A stretch of 64,000 bases of DNA. Origin: Unio delphinus (lineage: Eukaryota; Mollusca; Bivalvia; Unionida; Unionidae). Positions 1 through 13,504 of this stretch are shown piece after piece. The notes beneath the pieces are model-generated. The model searched no databases. It worked only from the letters and a program-made list of their open reading frames with translations, and was not told the DNA's origin. Positions within the stretch are counted from its first letter, which is position 1, and each line of letters starts with the position of its first letter. Made by a program: the position numbers and the translations under genes. The stretch lies in assembly GCA_029339505.1 (NCBI GenBank), contig JAQISU010001235.1, positions 32,339,315-32,403,314 on the forward strand, given 5' to 3'.

Positions 1-586
1 ATCATTTGTTTTACATTTCTCTAATAGCGCGATACGAAAATATCAATTAGATAAACAAAATTGCTAGTATTATACGATGAGCAAAATTATGCTTAGTTAT
101 CAACGACTAGAGAGCAGGAGCTATATTATACGTTCACCAGAAGTACAACTGATATGCAGGAAGTATCATGGGAGTAGTGATTAATCTTAAAACTAAAGAT
201 TCATTTGGAATTAGAACTTTATAAAGGATTTTGTTTTAGAATATACTGCTTTGCACCCCACTGCTAGCAGGTTATTTGCAGATCAATCTTCAGAATGTAT
301 ATGCGATCTTCTCTTGTCAAATAACAGTGAATCCACTTCATAACTTTATCCCTGTCATATCGAACAAATAGTTTTCAATTCTTGTCGCTGAAACACAATA
401 CATACATGTCTTGGTAACTGTTCGCTTGGAGCTGTTGTTATCAGTCGAATTTTGTATTACTATTTGATAAACTTTAGTTTGCATAACATAAAATTTGGGG
501 GGTAAACGTGGTCAACATCGCTTCAAGTTCGATTGTTTTACTGGTCGACGGAACGACACGTGGTATTCACAGCGCTAGTCTTGAAA
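1..586. other. AT-rich stretch without a recognisable gene
   Basis: No open frame of useful length, tandem array or transposon end was recognised here. The stretch lies just downstream of the minus-strand coding trace at 587-1182 and could be its untranslated or decayed 3' part. Confidence 0.4.
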
Positions 587-1182
587 TTACAAACTTTTAA
601 GAAAATTACAAACTGCTATCGGCGAAATCCTTGTAGCAGCTTCATATGCATTTGCAACTGGTGCAAGGATTCCAAATATAGCGGCGTTCACGATAAGAAA
701 ATCTCTTAATATAACAACTCTGACCGCAGCATCAGCTTCAGGAGCAAATGCATTTAAAAAATCGTTTTGAACCTGTATTTCCAATTCCAGCATCGTTAAA
801 CCACATCATATTTGTTTCAACAGATTGTGAGTAATCGTTGCTGAACGAAACTTTGTCAGTGATAGTACTTGCTACTGGCAAATGCATATAAATATCTTCT
901 ACAGTTTGATTAGCTAGTTGATATCTAGCGCTATTGAACAAAGTCCAACCGTTGTTAGTGAATGATACTTGAGTACTTTCAGCAATATTATCGCATGCTG
1001 CTGTTCTTACGCTTCCTCTTACTTCAAGTACGGCTTTGTGAGGCAGTAGAAACACATCTTCATCGCCAATATTAAAGATTCGTATGCCCATTAAGTTAGG
1101 TTCGTTTGAGTATTCGAATGATGTTGTTGAGTTATTTGCTGTTATTCCCTCCGTCAGGTCAAGGTAATTTTTGTATAGACAT
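587..1182 (-). pseudogene. Broken open frame, possible capsid-like protein N-terminus
   Basis: A minus-strand frame is open from about 1182 to 738, passing through the ATG at 1089-1091. A second frame (793-587) takes over after a probable frameshift near 780. The first frame has short alternating hydrophobic/polar strands, with segments such as FLLPHKAVLEVRG and FTNNGWTLFNSARYQL. This pattern looks beta-rich and recalls capsid-like proteins carried by integrated DNA-virus-like (Polinton- or parvovirus-related) elements of invertebrates. That link is an impression from pattern only. I do not recognise a named family with certainty. Its frameshift and the lack of nearby intact genes suggest a relic. 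An exon of an unrelated host gene is the alternative. Confidence 0.3.
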
Positions 1183-2329
1183 TGTTATTTATAATTGTTA
1201 GATATTTAAAAAATCACTAGAACGCCACAATATCTGAACGTGTCTAGTGACTCCTTAGGTTGGAAATTGCTTTTTTTTAGTTCCCTCTCACTTGCGATAG
1301 GTGCAGTTCCCTTAATTATATCAGCAATTGTTTTGTCCGTCAGCTGAAAATGAGGCTCCTATGGAAAAAGCTTTATCCGCGTCTATTGCGACAGGGGCTA
1401 TTTTATTTGCGATTCAGGATACTTTTTCAATTATTTCAGAGAATATATTTTCAAAGAAATCTCTTACGATGTTTCTGCGATGCATTTTTTTTTCATTTTG
1501 ATTAAAGTGACTTTGATCAGCTAGTTCACTGACCTCAAGTGCAGATAATATGTTACAATTTCAGTCTTGCGACTAAGCTGTCTACTGGAAAGCTCAGGCA
1601 GCCTCATTATGATAAATGATATTTGACTTTCGACAATGACATGACAGTATATTGCCTTCTTGAAATTAGTTGCAACAGTGAACCTGGTCGAACATCAGGG
1701 CAAAAAGAATAAATTGTTTGTCCTTGGCTACCTCGTGTTGAATATATCCCAGCTGCAATATAGATTTATTAAAACTATTTATTTATGTGATGCTGACAGC
1801 TGATTCACTATCAAACGGTATGGTTGCAACTGTTGCAGATCCGTACTGTTGTTTATACTGATCCGATTGTATTTTGTTTACTGAGATCATTGAAGAGGTT
1901 GCTTTTCAGGGCTATTCTTGATCTTAATGTATTATAGTTTGGAATGAGTTCAAAATTATGTGATAAAATACTTTCTGTTGTCAGCGGTTATAAGATATTT
2001 TACTGTTTTGGTGAGAGCTGTAAGACACTTGTTTTATCTTAACGGAATTCCCATCGATAACACCCACTCATCTTACTCCAAATGTCATTTATGCTAGTTT
2101 TAACATCTGCCTTGGCTTACCAAGCAGTAGCTGATACTTATCCTATTTCATATTATTTATGGCTGTCAAGTTCAAAAACTAGGCTGCAAAATACAGAAAG
2201 TTTAATCGGTCAGCCGTAATCTGAGATCAATCAAGCAGTAATGTATTGCTCACATATTTATTTTACCTGATAGATAAAAGTTGGAGTACTTTGCACATAG
2301 CGAATCAAATCAATATGTAAAATATAAAT
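1183..2329. other. Non-coding or fully decayed sequence
   Basis: No frame longer than about 60 codons, no tandem repeat and no transposon terminus was seen. It separates two minus-strand coding traces and may belong to the same decayed insertion. Confidence 0.3.
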
Positions 2330-3356
2330 TCGTCGGATGTTAGATAACCAATAGATCTGAGGTTATCTAAAGTTTCAACAAATTTGTTGTCGATTTATGT
2401 ATTCGCATTTCCGGCTTCTTTTGATGAGATTAATGGCATTAGCCGATCGACTATTTCAGCTTGAGAATTATAGACAGCGTTACCTACCATTTGTTATAGA
2501 CTGGTTTACCTACCATTTACCTACCATTTGTTATAGACTGTTTTACCTACCATTTGTACGTTTCTAGCATCAGTAATCTTTTTAGCCATAATCTTAAAAT
2601 TGTGTCGTGCGTCATGATTTGGAACATCTCTTGACATATTTTGAGAAACTTTCGTATAAATATCAGCAATTGTAGTAATTCATATCGCATTAAAAACCTC
2701 ACCACTCTCATAAGATGTTATTTAAAATAGATTTAGCAATATATAAGCTTTGTGTCATTTTCTTTTTAGGTCTTTAAGAAGTTCTACAATTTTATTGAGA
2801 GGCCAGATTATCATTTTGTTAAGAGGAAAGAATTTTTATCAATAAACTTTTCCTCAAGTTGATAATATTCATTGTCTTTTATTTCATCATTACCATGCCT
2901 CTGATAATAATTAATTTTCTTCCTCTACTCTTTCAATAAATTGCTGTTGCTTTTCTATCGCTCTTTAGCTAATTTCTTCTGCTCATTCGATTGTCGTATA
3001 ATTTCTTCTCGTACATGTGAATCCCCTACTAACTAGCTCAATAACTTTGTTCTGTCCTTCTTCAAGCATAACCAAGTCTTCCTTTCTCCAATTTTTTTTT
3101 TAATGTTCAGGTGATATCACATAATTATCTGGTTCTTTGCCAACTACAGGTTCAGTCACTGGTTTAAAAAGTCTAGCAGTTTATTCTGCAGTTTGTTGTT
3201 GCCCTCAGCGCTCCTGTTCAATTTGTTTTTCTTAAATGCGGTTCTTGCTGCAACACATTTGTTTAGAACCTCTATTCGTTTCGCATCAATTTTGTATAAG
3301 TATATGTTAAAATAATCTTCGCATTCTAAAAACCTGTATATACCACATCTAAACAT
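2330..3356 (-). pseudogene. Degenerate minus-strand coding traces, unrecognised
   Basis: The frame at 3356-3156 reads as a 66-residue Lys/Asn/Leu-rich segment starting MFRCGIYRFLECEDYF. Further downstream on the same strand, short coding-like stretches appear in shifting frames broken by stops, for example a charged stretch around 3010-2850 and VGNAVYNSQAEIVDRLMPL around 2510-2420. Codon-like texture with many interruptions suggests an old gene. A direct tandem duplication of a piece containing tacctaccattt occurs at about 2490-2560. I do not recognise a family. It may belong with the traces at 587-1182 and 3560-4435. Confidence 0.25.
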
Positions 3357-3559
3357 GCTATTTCAATCTCGTGTTTTTTATCAAATAAAAAGAAATTCTA
3401 ATTTCCGTGAACAGCAGGCTGTTTACAGTAAATTTAGTGATCTGGTTGATACGAAATTGTTTTCAATCATATCACATCAGGTCTCCCAGACAACGACAGG
3501 GAATAGATGATCAAATACTACAAATAATATAAATTTAAAAAGCTTTACTGTGTCAGACA

Positions 3560-4435
3560 GGCCCGAAAATAATAACGTAAAAAATAGGGGTGCTGAATTA
3601 CATTCTAATGAGGCTTACAGTGACTGGAATTACATCAGCTGGTGGATTCGCAAATCGTCTACTCATGATAGTGTCAGGATCAGGTGTTTCATTATCACCA
3701 ATAAATAAAAAGATGGAGACAAAATATACGAGATATACGTCTTGTAAAAAAGCAATAGCGACCAATAACAAAATTATTAATCAACTTTGAGCTTATATAA
3801 GAGGTGAGAAGTTTATTACGTTAGATCTGATATAGAAGCTACGTGTGAAAGACGATTGCTAATTGATATTATACTGAATACAGGGAAATATAAAAAACGA
3901 TAATCACTATATTTTGTGTGAAATATCTGATATCATAACAATAGAGGTTACTACGTTGAAGACAAAAATAATTCTTTTCCGAGATAATCTTATGACGATT
4001 ATGCTTGACAATGAAAAGTATAGCACGTATTACAAAAACAGAAATAACATAAAGTTGTCTCTGGTTCGCAAGGAGGATTCGGAATATTTTAGTAAGATTG
4101 CTGGGATACAGATTTGCTTTATTGATAACATTTACAATCCAGTATCTTAGAATAAATATACTAAGATCACAGTTAATGACCAACTGAAAAGTTGTTATGT
4201 TGATAATTCAATAGTCTTACCTGGACATTTTGTCAAGATGTTTGAATTATGTTCTCTCATCAGTGGTAAGATTAACTTGTATTTGTTTTGTCATGACGAT
4301 GTGAGTTATACAATAACAAAAGCTGAGACTTTTAAAAATAAGGCAAGTGGTTGTGTAAAAAATATAATGAAAATCTCAGTAATGAAGGTACAGGAGAGGG
4401 GGACATCCATTGTGGAATCGGACACTCGCGAATGA
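3560..4435 (+). pseudogene. Plus-strand coding traces, possible second half of a capsid-like protein
   Basis: Short plus-strand frames at 3590-3790, 3914-4150 and 4238-4435 follow one another. The middle one contains a segment LSLVRKEDSEYFSKIAGIQI; after its stop at about 4148 the frame stays readable through a Lys/Val-rich stretch and enters the third. The texture resembles the later half of the capsid-like family suspected at 587-1182, but on the opposite strand. If that is right, the insertion was inverted internally. No motif proves this, and chance open frames in AT-rich DNA remain possible. Confidence 0.22.
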
Positions 4436-5949
4436 CCTACATTTATACGAAGCCACCATACTGTAAAACATACAAAAGTACCTGCGACCAAGTTGAATGA
4501 CGTTAGATATCTCTTAAAAATCTTGGGTGTGTTATATATTTTTCCATTAGGCGTAAACAACAATCCACCCTGGTGAATTGCTGAGTGCGAAACAAAATTT
4601 TAAAAATCCACTTGGCTGTCCTGGCTGAATTTTAGTTTTGCAAATTTGTGAAGCACATTGTAACAGGGAAACTTTCTGGTGATCTATCTTTAATCCATGA
4701 GCTGAGACCAGTGAACCATTAATTAGATTTCTGTAGAATGGACGCGAATCAATCGTCACACTGCCATGTTCAGAATGTCTTTTCGAGGGGAGAACTGTTC
4801 TGAAATTAAACATTTGTTAGCATTTGTTTATGCAGGAGTCAAACAGACTTTTAGGAACACGATAAACTTTGATTTTATGGTGAAACTGTCACGAATCGAG
4901 CATTTCCCGTGACCAGTAGTCGACATAGGAGGTCAGACTGACCCAATGTTTGGCGCTTCTATAAAGGCGGAAAATGTACGTAATTATGATTGGCCACACA
5001 AAATGAAGGGGCGTGTTTCCCACACTGATGTTCCTAGTTTAATATCGTACATCAAAAATTCAAATCAGTCTAAGCTGCTCTACAAGGGAGGATACTAGTA
5101 TTTTGGCTTCAGTCTTTGACTCCGAGGACATAAATTGCAAGAACGTCTCCTCGTGATAACCTTTGACCAAGGCAAGGGGCCGGATGCTTGGGAAGAATCG
5201 GGGTGTAAACGACACAACTTAAGGTATTTTGCATCAATTTCATGAAATTCGTTTATGCCAATATATTTTGTTTGAATTGTCTGATAATATGTGCATGAAT
5301 TTAGTTGTTTAAATTCGTAGATCAATTTTTCCTGATATGAGTATAACTGCTGATTTTTATATTTCTTTTATAGAAGTGTGACGAATTGTTCAATTTGTCG
5401 TCTTGTTGTATAGCAATGGGGTATTCTTATATTTCATGTATTACTTCAGTTATATGAGTTACGATAATCCGTTTGAATTCACTCATCTTAAATGATTTTA
5501 TGTATGATAGACTAAAATTGTGTATTCGCTCAAAAAGCGTAATTAGGGAACTAGGATTGTTTGGGGTCTGCCATGCTTGGCCTGGTTAAATAGCTTTTGA
5601 TATCTGTTTGAATGCCGATAGTGAAATCGGATAACGAGGGAGGAAGAAATGATTCACTCTCCGTGGAACAGCTGAGAGGAAAACTTAAGCTATCTCTGTT
5701 TCTCTTTACAAGGGGAACATAGCTCTTCACACACAGTGAGAAGTCTGCAGAGATTTATTTGGGACATCTTCAGACGCATTGAGAACTCGACATATCGACC
5801 TATCCGCCCAAATTAATGGAGCGAAACAGCGAGCAAGTCGGAGAGAAAGGACAACGGGAGGAAAGAAGGAATGAAACGACGAATTGGAGGGAACCATCGC
5901 TAAGCAGACTCGCACACGGCAACGATTTCGACTGTTCATTTGTTCGTAT
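4436..5949. other. Intergenic stretch, nothing recognised
   Basis: Only short unsupported frames occur. The four bases just before the retrotransposon (GTAT, 5946-5949) are the left target-site duplication of the element that starts at 5950. Confidence 0.4.
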
Positions 5950-6801
5950 TGTTACGTATATTTGATTTAAGTCATTTATTTTTGTTTTAATTGTTTGTTT
6001 GTCATATTAAAATTTGACATTTTAAGTTTAAAATTTATTCATTGTGAGATATTTTTTAAAAAGTGGGATGACCTGTACTTTACAAAAAAAACACCAGATG
6101 TTGATCTCATTTCTGACCTGGCTTCAGAGTTGTAAACAAGCTTTTAAAACAATTGGTTGATTCCAAGGACATTATGTAGCTTTGTTATAAACATCTTTCT
6201 ATTTTTAGTTCTTGAGAGTAAAAATAACTGATTCTCATCTGGTTCATACGGTGTGCACGTGATATTTTGAACGTAAATTTGTTCTAAAGATTATAGAAGA
6301 TCATGTGACCCCATCCTTGTTTACGTAAAAACAGGTATATAAATTATGTTTTGGAGTCAACTATTTAGTAGAAGTTGGGTTGTTAGAATATTAATTTTCT
6401 TGTTTTGAGTTATTTTAAATTTCCTTGTACTGGAAAATGTTTCAATTCGTTTGGATCAAGAGGATTAATTTTGTTATTTATCTGGAAAACAATTGTGCTC
6501 ATTGAATTTCATAAGACCAGGACTGACTTCATCACGTGACATCGTCTTCCATCCTGGATGCTTCACTAAGATTTGAACTGGGAATTATTAGGACATTTTA
6601 TTACCAGGACTTTTGCAATTTCACTAGTGGATTATATTTTGAATTATTTTTGGATTAATTTTGCAATTGATTCTTAAACTGTAAGTTCATTTTTCTTTTT
6701 TGGAAAATATTTGTGCTCAATATATTGTTTATTAAGTTTTTAAAAGCTTGTCATTTTTACTCTTTCTATGTTACTGTTTACTCAAGCCTTAGCATGTAAC
6801 A
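5950..6801 (+). repeat. 5' LTR of Gmr1-like copy 1
   Basis: It begins TGTTACGTATAT and ends in a GTAACA terminus. It matches the 3' LTR at 12201-13034 along its whole length with scattered substitutions and small indels. It contains a TATA-like TATATAAAT (6336-6344) and a CACGTG E-box (6533-6538) that recur at matching places in related LTRs. Confidence 0.92.
6336..6344 (+). promoter_or_regulatory. Putative LTR TATA box
   Basis: TATATAAAT follows a stretch (cttgtttacgtaaaaacagg) that is conserved in the 3' LTR and, with changes, in both solo LTRs. This makes it the likely core promoter of the element. The start site was not determined. Confidence 0.5.
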
Positions 6802-6808
6802 TAGAAAT

Positions 6809-6826
6809 TGGGGGCTCATCTGGGAT
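6809..6826 (+). other. Primer-binding site, tRNA-Pro type
   Basis: TGGGGGCTCATCTGGGAT lies 7 bp after the 5' LTR. It differs at two positions from the 18-nt proline-tRNA primer-binding site known from murine leukaemia virus and other elements. Complementarity to the 3' end of tRNA-Pro is inferred from that known sequence. Confidence 0.75.
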
Positions 6827-6959
6827 AGGGATCAATTGGAATTTGGCTGAAATATTTTTCAGGAAACGTTTGTTTTAAATTTCAATACCCCTAGATTTTG
6901 AAATTTTAAAACAAAATCTTTAGTGAGATTTACAGGCTTGTATTAAAATAACATCTAAA

Positions 6960-8444
<1,485 letters not shown>

Positions 8445-8503
8445 AAACTCAAACTAGCACAACTTTCAAATATCAAACTTCAGAGAAGCTTGATTCTAGA
8501 TCC

Positions 8504-10455
8504 TTGTATCTTCCGACGTGTACCTATTGCAAGAAAAAAGGACACGTTATTTCTGATTGCTACAAATTGAAATATAGGCATCAGAGCCAAGACAGACCTG
8601 TTCCAAATGGTCTTACTTCTAAGAGGTCAAGGTCACGGTCATGTATTGAAAGCAATACATTTGTTGGGTCTAATAAATCCCAGTCTAATTTTATTATGGA
8701 GAATTATCAACCATTCATATCGAAAGGTTCTTTATCACTCTTTGGTGATTCAGCCAATCCCACTCCTATTAAAATTTTAAGGGACACAGGATCTTATCAG
8801 AGTCTTTTATTGTCAGGTACTTTGCCTTTTTTTGAGAAGTCTTCTTCTAATGAAAATGTTCTTATTCAGGGAGTAGAGTGCGGCTTTGTTAATGTTCCTC
8901 TCCATTGTGTAAATTTGTCATCAGACTTAGTGTCAGGACCTGTGACAGTCGGAACAGTCTCGGTTTTACCCGTTGAAGGTATTCGTTTATTGCTAGGCAA
9001 CGACTTAACTGGAGACAATGTTGTGATTAATCCACTTGTAACTGACAAGTCTGATTTGGATCAGAAAGTTGATCCAATTGAAAAAGAATTCCCTGATATA
9101 TTTCAAACTTGTGCAGTTACCAGAGCTATGGCAAAGAAAGCTCTTGAGAATGATGTTGATGAAATCAGTATTCCTTTAGCTGACACGGGTATAGGTCAGG
9201 CTTTTGATGAGGTCACTTTTATTCCTTGTTTGGATCAATCAGAAGGTATTCATCATAGTGATCCTCTTTTAACAATTCATTCTCTTTATTCCAAGCAGGG
9301 TGATAAACGACAGTCACTTGTCGTCGAACAGGAAAAAGATCCTGAGATTTCCTGTTTGTTTCAAAGGGCCATAAGTGAGACTGAAGCCACTGAAGTTCCT
9401 GTCTGTTATTTCATTAAAAATGGAATTCTTATGAGAAAATGGAGACCTCCCGAGGTACCTGCTGGTGATGAGTGGTTAGTGAACTATCAAATAGTAGTTC
9501 CAAAACCTTACAGACAGGAAATACTTAATTTGGCCCATGACACTCCTTTGGCTGGTCATTTTGGGATTAATAAAACTTATCACAAGATCTTGACTCACTT
9601 CTATTGGCCAAAAATCAAAAGTGATGTTGCCAAATACTGTAGATCTTGTCATACTTGTCAACTGTTAGGAAAATCCAATCAGAAGATACCTAAGGCTCAT
9701 CTACAACCTATTCATGCCTTTGACGAACCATTTAGTAGAATTATGGTAGATTGTGTAGGTCCCTTACCCAAGACCAAGTCAGGTAACCAATACCTGTTGA
9801 CCATTATGTGTGCGTCAACAAGGTTTCCAGAGGCAATTCCGTTGAGAAATATAAAGTCTAAAACAATAGTAAAAGCTTTGATAAAGTTTTTTTTGCTCAG
9901 TATGGCCTTCCCAATTCTGTTCAGTCTGATGAAGGTTCAAACTTCATGTCGGGAATTTTCCAACAAGTTATGTATGAATTGGGCATTCAGCAATTCAAAT
10001 CTTCTGCCTATCACCCTAAGAGCCAAGGGGCATTAGAAAGATTCCATCAGACTTTGAAAAATATGATCCGATCATATTATTTTGATACGGGTAAAGATTG
10101 GGATGATAGCATTAATTTACTATTGTTTGCTGTTAGAGAATCAGTTCAAGAATCTTTAGGCTTCAGTCCCTTTGAACTGGTTTTTGGACACACTGTGCGT
10201 GGACTATTTAAGTTTTTGAAAGAGAAACTTCTCTCTAATGAAGATACTGAGATCAATCTTCTTGGTTATGTTTCCGATTTTAGATACAAGTTGTCAAGGG
10301 CTTGTGAGGTCTCAAGAGCAAATCTGCACTCTACTCAATCTAGAATGAAATCAAGATATGATAAAAAAAAATCGAAGGAAAGGAGTTTTCAGCCTGGTGA
10401 TAGACTCCTGGCTCTCTTACCAATGCCACAAAATCCTCTTCAGGCCAAATATTAA
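8504..10455 (+). pseudogene. Nucleocapsid, protease and integrase of Gmr1-like copy 1
   Basis: The frame from 8504 opens with a zinc knuckle CTYCKKKGHVISDC (CX2CX4HX4C, residues about 6-19). A retropepsin follows with active-site DTG (RDTGSYQSLL) and a later LLLGNDL. Integrase comes next: the zinc-binding part has H..GH..., then CRSCHTCQ, and the core begins with the first catalytic Asp in IMVDCVGPLP. A frameshift at an oligo-T run near 9890 moves the rest into the frame of 9946-10455. The second Asp sits just before that ORF, in a QSDEGSNF segment read in the shifted frame; the catalytic Glu lies in QGALERFHQTL. The C-terminal part ends at 10455. Known function: cleave Gag-Pol and join cDNA to the genome. 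The lack of any RT upstream of integrase is the unusual point. Confidence 0.88.
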
Positions 10456-10548
10456 GGTTCCTGCACAGTTGACAGGAAAATTAATGACTTAAATTACATC
10501 ATAAATACTCCTGGGAGGCGCAAACAAAAACAACTCTGCCATATAAAC

Positions 10549-12076
10549 ATGCTAAAAGAGTATATTGAAAGAGATAGCCATGTTAAACATGTAATTAATT
10601 TAGTTGTACCTGTCCCACTCAGTGAAGGAATATCATCAGATTCTACTGATTTTGAAATGATGAATCTTTGTAATTCAGAAATTATGAAAGATCTAGACCA
10701 GAAACTTTCACATTTACAAGTGCAAGAAAGAAATGAAATGAAAAAGTTATTATTTCAATATGAGCACTTTTCTCTAGATGTTCCTACAAGGACAAACAAA
10801 ATTTTTCATGACGTTGAAATTGTAAATTCCAAACCTGCCAAACTACATCCATACTTGATGAATCCACTCAAACAGGTATACTTAAATAAGGAAATTCGAT
10901 ATTTGCTGGAGAATGATTTTGTAGAGCCCAGTAAAAGTGATTGGAGTTCACTATGCATACTTGTTCCAGAACCAGATAAACTTTCCGTATGTGCACTGAT
11001 TATAGGAAAGTGAACAGTGTGAAAAAAAATAGATTCATTCCCATTACCAAGAATTGACGATTGTATTGATAAAATCGGGAATTCCAAGTATGTCACCGAA
11101 TTTGACCTTCTGAAAGGATTTTGGCAGATTCCACTAACGGAAAAAGCAAAGGATATCTCGGTATTTGTGACTCCAGATGGACTTTACCAATATAAAGTAA
11201 TGCCATTCGGGATGAAGGGGTCACTAAGTACATTTCAACGTCTCATGAATATGATCACCTCTGGTCTAGAAAATTGTGATGCCAATATAGATGACGGCAT
11301 CATCTACAACGACACATCTAACAACAGTTCGAAAATTCTTTGACAGACTCACTGATGCATCTTTGACAGTTAATTTATCTTAAAGTGAGTTCTGCCATGC
11401 TAGTGTGACTTTCTTAGGACATATTGTGGGACATGGACAAGTTAAACCAATAGATGCTAAGGTTGAGGCTATTTCTAAATTCCCTGTGACTGAAAATAGA
11501 AAGCAACTGATGCGATTTTTAGGTACGGACGGATACTATCGGAAATTTTGTTCCAATTTTTCTATAATTGCTGAACCCCTGACAAATTTATTGAAAAAGA
11601 AGAACAGGTTCTTTTGGACTGAAAAATGTCAGGAGGCTTTTGACAAGTTAAAAGCCATACTTGAAACAGCACCAGTTCTTGCAGCTCCTAATTTCAGTCA
11701 GTCTTTCAAATTATCTGTCGATGCAAGTGATGTTGGTGTCAGAGCAGTTTTAATTTAAGAAGACAAAAATGGTATTGAACATCCAGTGTGCTATATTTCA
11801 AAGAAATTAAATAAGCACCAGATAAATTATTCAACTGTCGAGAAGGAATGTTTGGCATTGATTTTGGCTTTACAACATTTTGAAGTTTATCTTAGTTCAG
11901 CTCCTTCTTCGATTATAGTTTTTAGTGACCACAACCCCCTTACTTTCATCAGCAAGATGAAAAATAAAAATCAAAGATTACTAAGGTGGAGTTTGTTATT
12001 GCAGAAATATAATCTTGACATCCGGCACATCAAGGGAAAAGGTAATTTAATAGCAGACGCTCTTTCCCGTGTATAA
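10549..12076 (+). pseudogene. Reverse transcriptase and RNase H of Gmr1-like copy 1
   Basis: The gypsy-type RT begins in the frame at 10549 (VEPSKSDWSS near residue 125). It is interrupted near 11013 by a frame change and continues to the palm with TEFDLLKGFWQIPL and VMPFGMKG. The YxDD box reads NIDD (about 11284-11295) where copy 2 has YIDD. A small deletion near 11315 relative to copy 2 shifts the frame again. The thumb and connection lie at 11405-11758 (FLGHIVGHG, RFLGTDGYYRKF), ending at a TAA. RNase H follows at 11786-12076, with NYSTVEKECLALI and an end at HIKGKGNLIADALSRV, typical of Ty3/gypsy. This block copies RNA into DNA in the intact family. Here it cannot make an active enzyme. 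Confidence 0.88.
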
Positions 12077-12191
12077 CAATATATTATATCATAAACACTG
12101 TGTAATTTATACGAGTTCTTTTAACCTCAGGCGCAAATTGGTTTGTAGTAAAATGAAAGTTTTATCATATAAACCTTTCTTTTTATTTTAT

Positions 12192-12200
12192 GGGGGAAGG
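12192..12200 (+). other. Polypurine tract
   Basis: GGGGGAAGG lies directly against the 3' LTR start at 12201, the position expected for the plus-strand primer. Confidence 0.75.
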
Positions 12201-13034
12201 TGCTACGTATATTTGATTTGAGTCATTTATTTTTGTTTTAATTGTTTGTTTGTCAGATTAAAATTTGACATTTTAAGTTTAAAATTCATTCAGTGTGAGA
12301 TATTTTTTAAAAAGTGGGATGACCTGTACTTTACAGAAAAAACACCAGATGTTGACCTCATTTCTAACAAGCTTTTAAAATGATTGGTTGATTCCAAGGA
12401 CATTTTGGAGTTTTATTATAAACATCTTTCTATTTTTAGTTCTTGAGAGTAAAAATAACTGATTCTCATCTGGGTCATACGGTGTGCACGAGATTTTTTG
12501 AACGTAAATTTGTTCTAAAGATAATAGAAGATCATGTGACCCCTTCCATGTTTGCGTAAAAACAGGTATATAAATTATGTTTTGGAGCGAGCTATTTAGT
12601 AGAAGTTGGGCTGTTAGAATATTAAGTTTTGTTGTTTTGAGTTATTTTAAATTACCTTGTACTGGAAATTATTTAAATTCGTTAGGATCAAGAGGATTAA
12701 TTTTGTTATTTATCTGGAAAACAATTGTGCTCATTGAATTTCATAAGACCAGGACTGACTTCATCACGTGACATCGTCTTCCATCTTGGATGCTTCACTA
12801 TGATTCGAACTGGGAATTATTAGGACATTTTATTACCAGGACTTTTGCAATTTCACTAGTGGATTATATTTTGAATTATTTTTGGATTAACTTTGGAAAT
12901 GATTCTTAAAACCGTAAGTTTATTTTTCTTTTCTGGAAAATATTTGTGCTCAATAAATTGTTTATTAAGTTTTTAAAAGCTTGTTATTTTCACTCTTTCT
13001 ATGTTACTGTTTATTCGAGCCTAAGCACGTAACA
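12201..13034 (+). repeat. 3' LTR of Gmr1-like copy 1
   Basis: It starts TGCTACGTATAT (one change from the 5' LTR) and ends CACGTAACA. It carries CACGTG at 12765-12770 and an AATAAA at 12952-12957, which would serve as the element's polyadenylation signal. GTAT follows as the right target duplication. Confidence 0.92.
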
Positions 13035-13038
13035 GTAT

Positions 13039-13490
13039 GATGACAAAAACTCCTATCTGTAAACAGATTGGCTATTCTTTTTTTTGTATATAAATCTAAT
13101 TGTGTCTTAAAGGGTATGAAGACAGATTTATTCTAAAGAAGTGTATCTTTCTAATGTATTGTATTGGTTTTCCATTGTTTGTAATTGATTAAATTTTGAT
13201 TCTTTTGTATAAAAGGGCTCGAAACATTCTGTTCCATATATCTGCTCAGATTTCTACTTATTCTATCCGTAAGTTTACTCGAACCGGGCGAATTATATCG
13301 AGGGCGGTCGTCTCCTAGATACCGAGTACCGAAAGATGTGGGAAATATAATAACATTATATACACCACCCCATAACACATATACACCCCTAAGTTATCAC
13401 CGGGTGCTTTGATGAATATACTTTTTGAGGTTCGGGTAGGCAAGTAGATGTTGCACCTGGATTAGTTGTGTGTTTTTTTTACAAGTTTAC
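13039..13490. other. Flanking sequence without gene
   Basis: No coding frame with support and no repeat family was recognised between the retrotransposon and the SINE. Confidence 0.4.
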
Positions 13491-13504
13491 AATTACCCAT
13501 TTAA

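Noticed and set aside
3590..3790. Stand-alone small plus-strand gene
   Set aside because: The frame has no recognisable features, and an overlapping frame reads equally well; it is kept only as part of a possible relic.
12077..12191. Possible env gene making the element an endogenous retrovirus
   Set aside because: Only about 115 bp lie between the RNase H stop and the purine tract.
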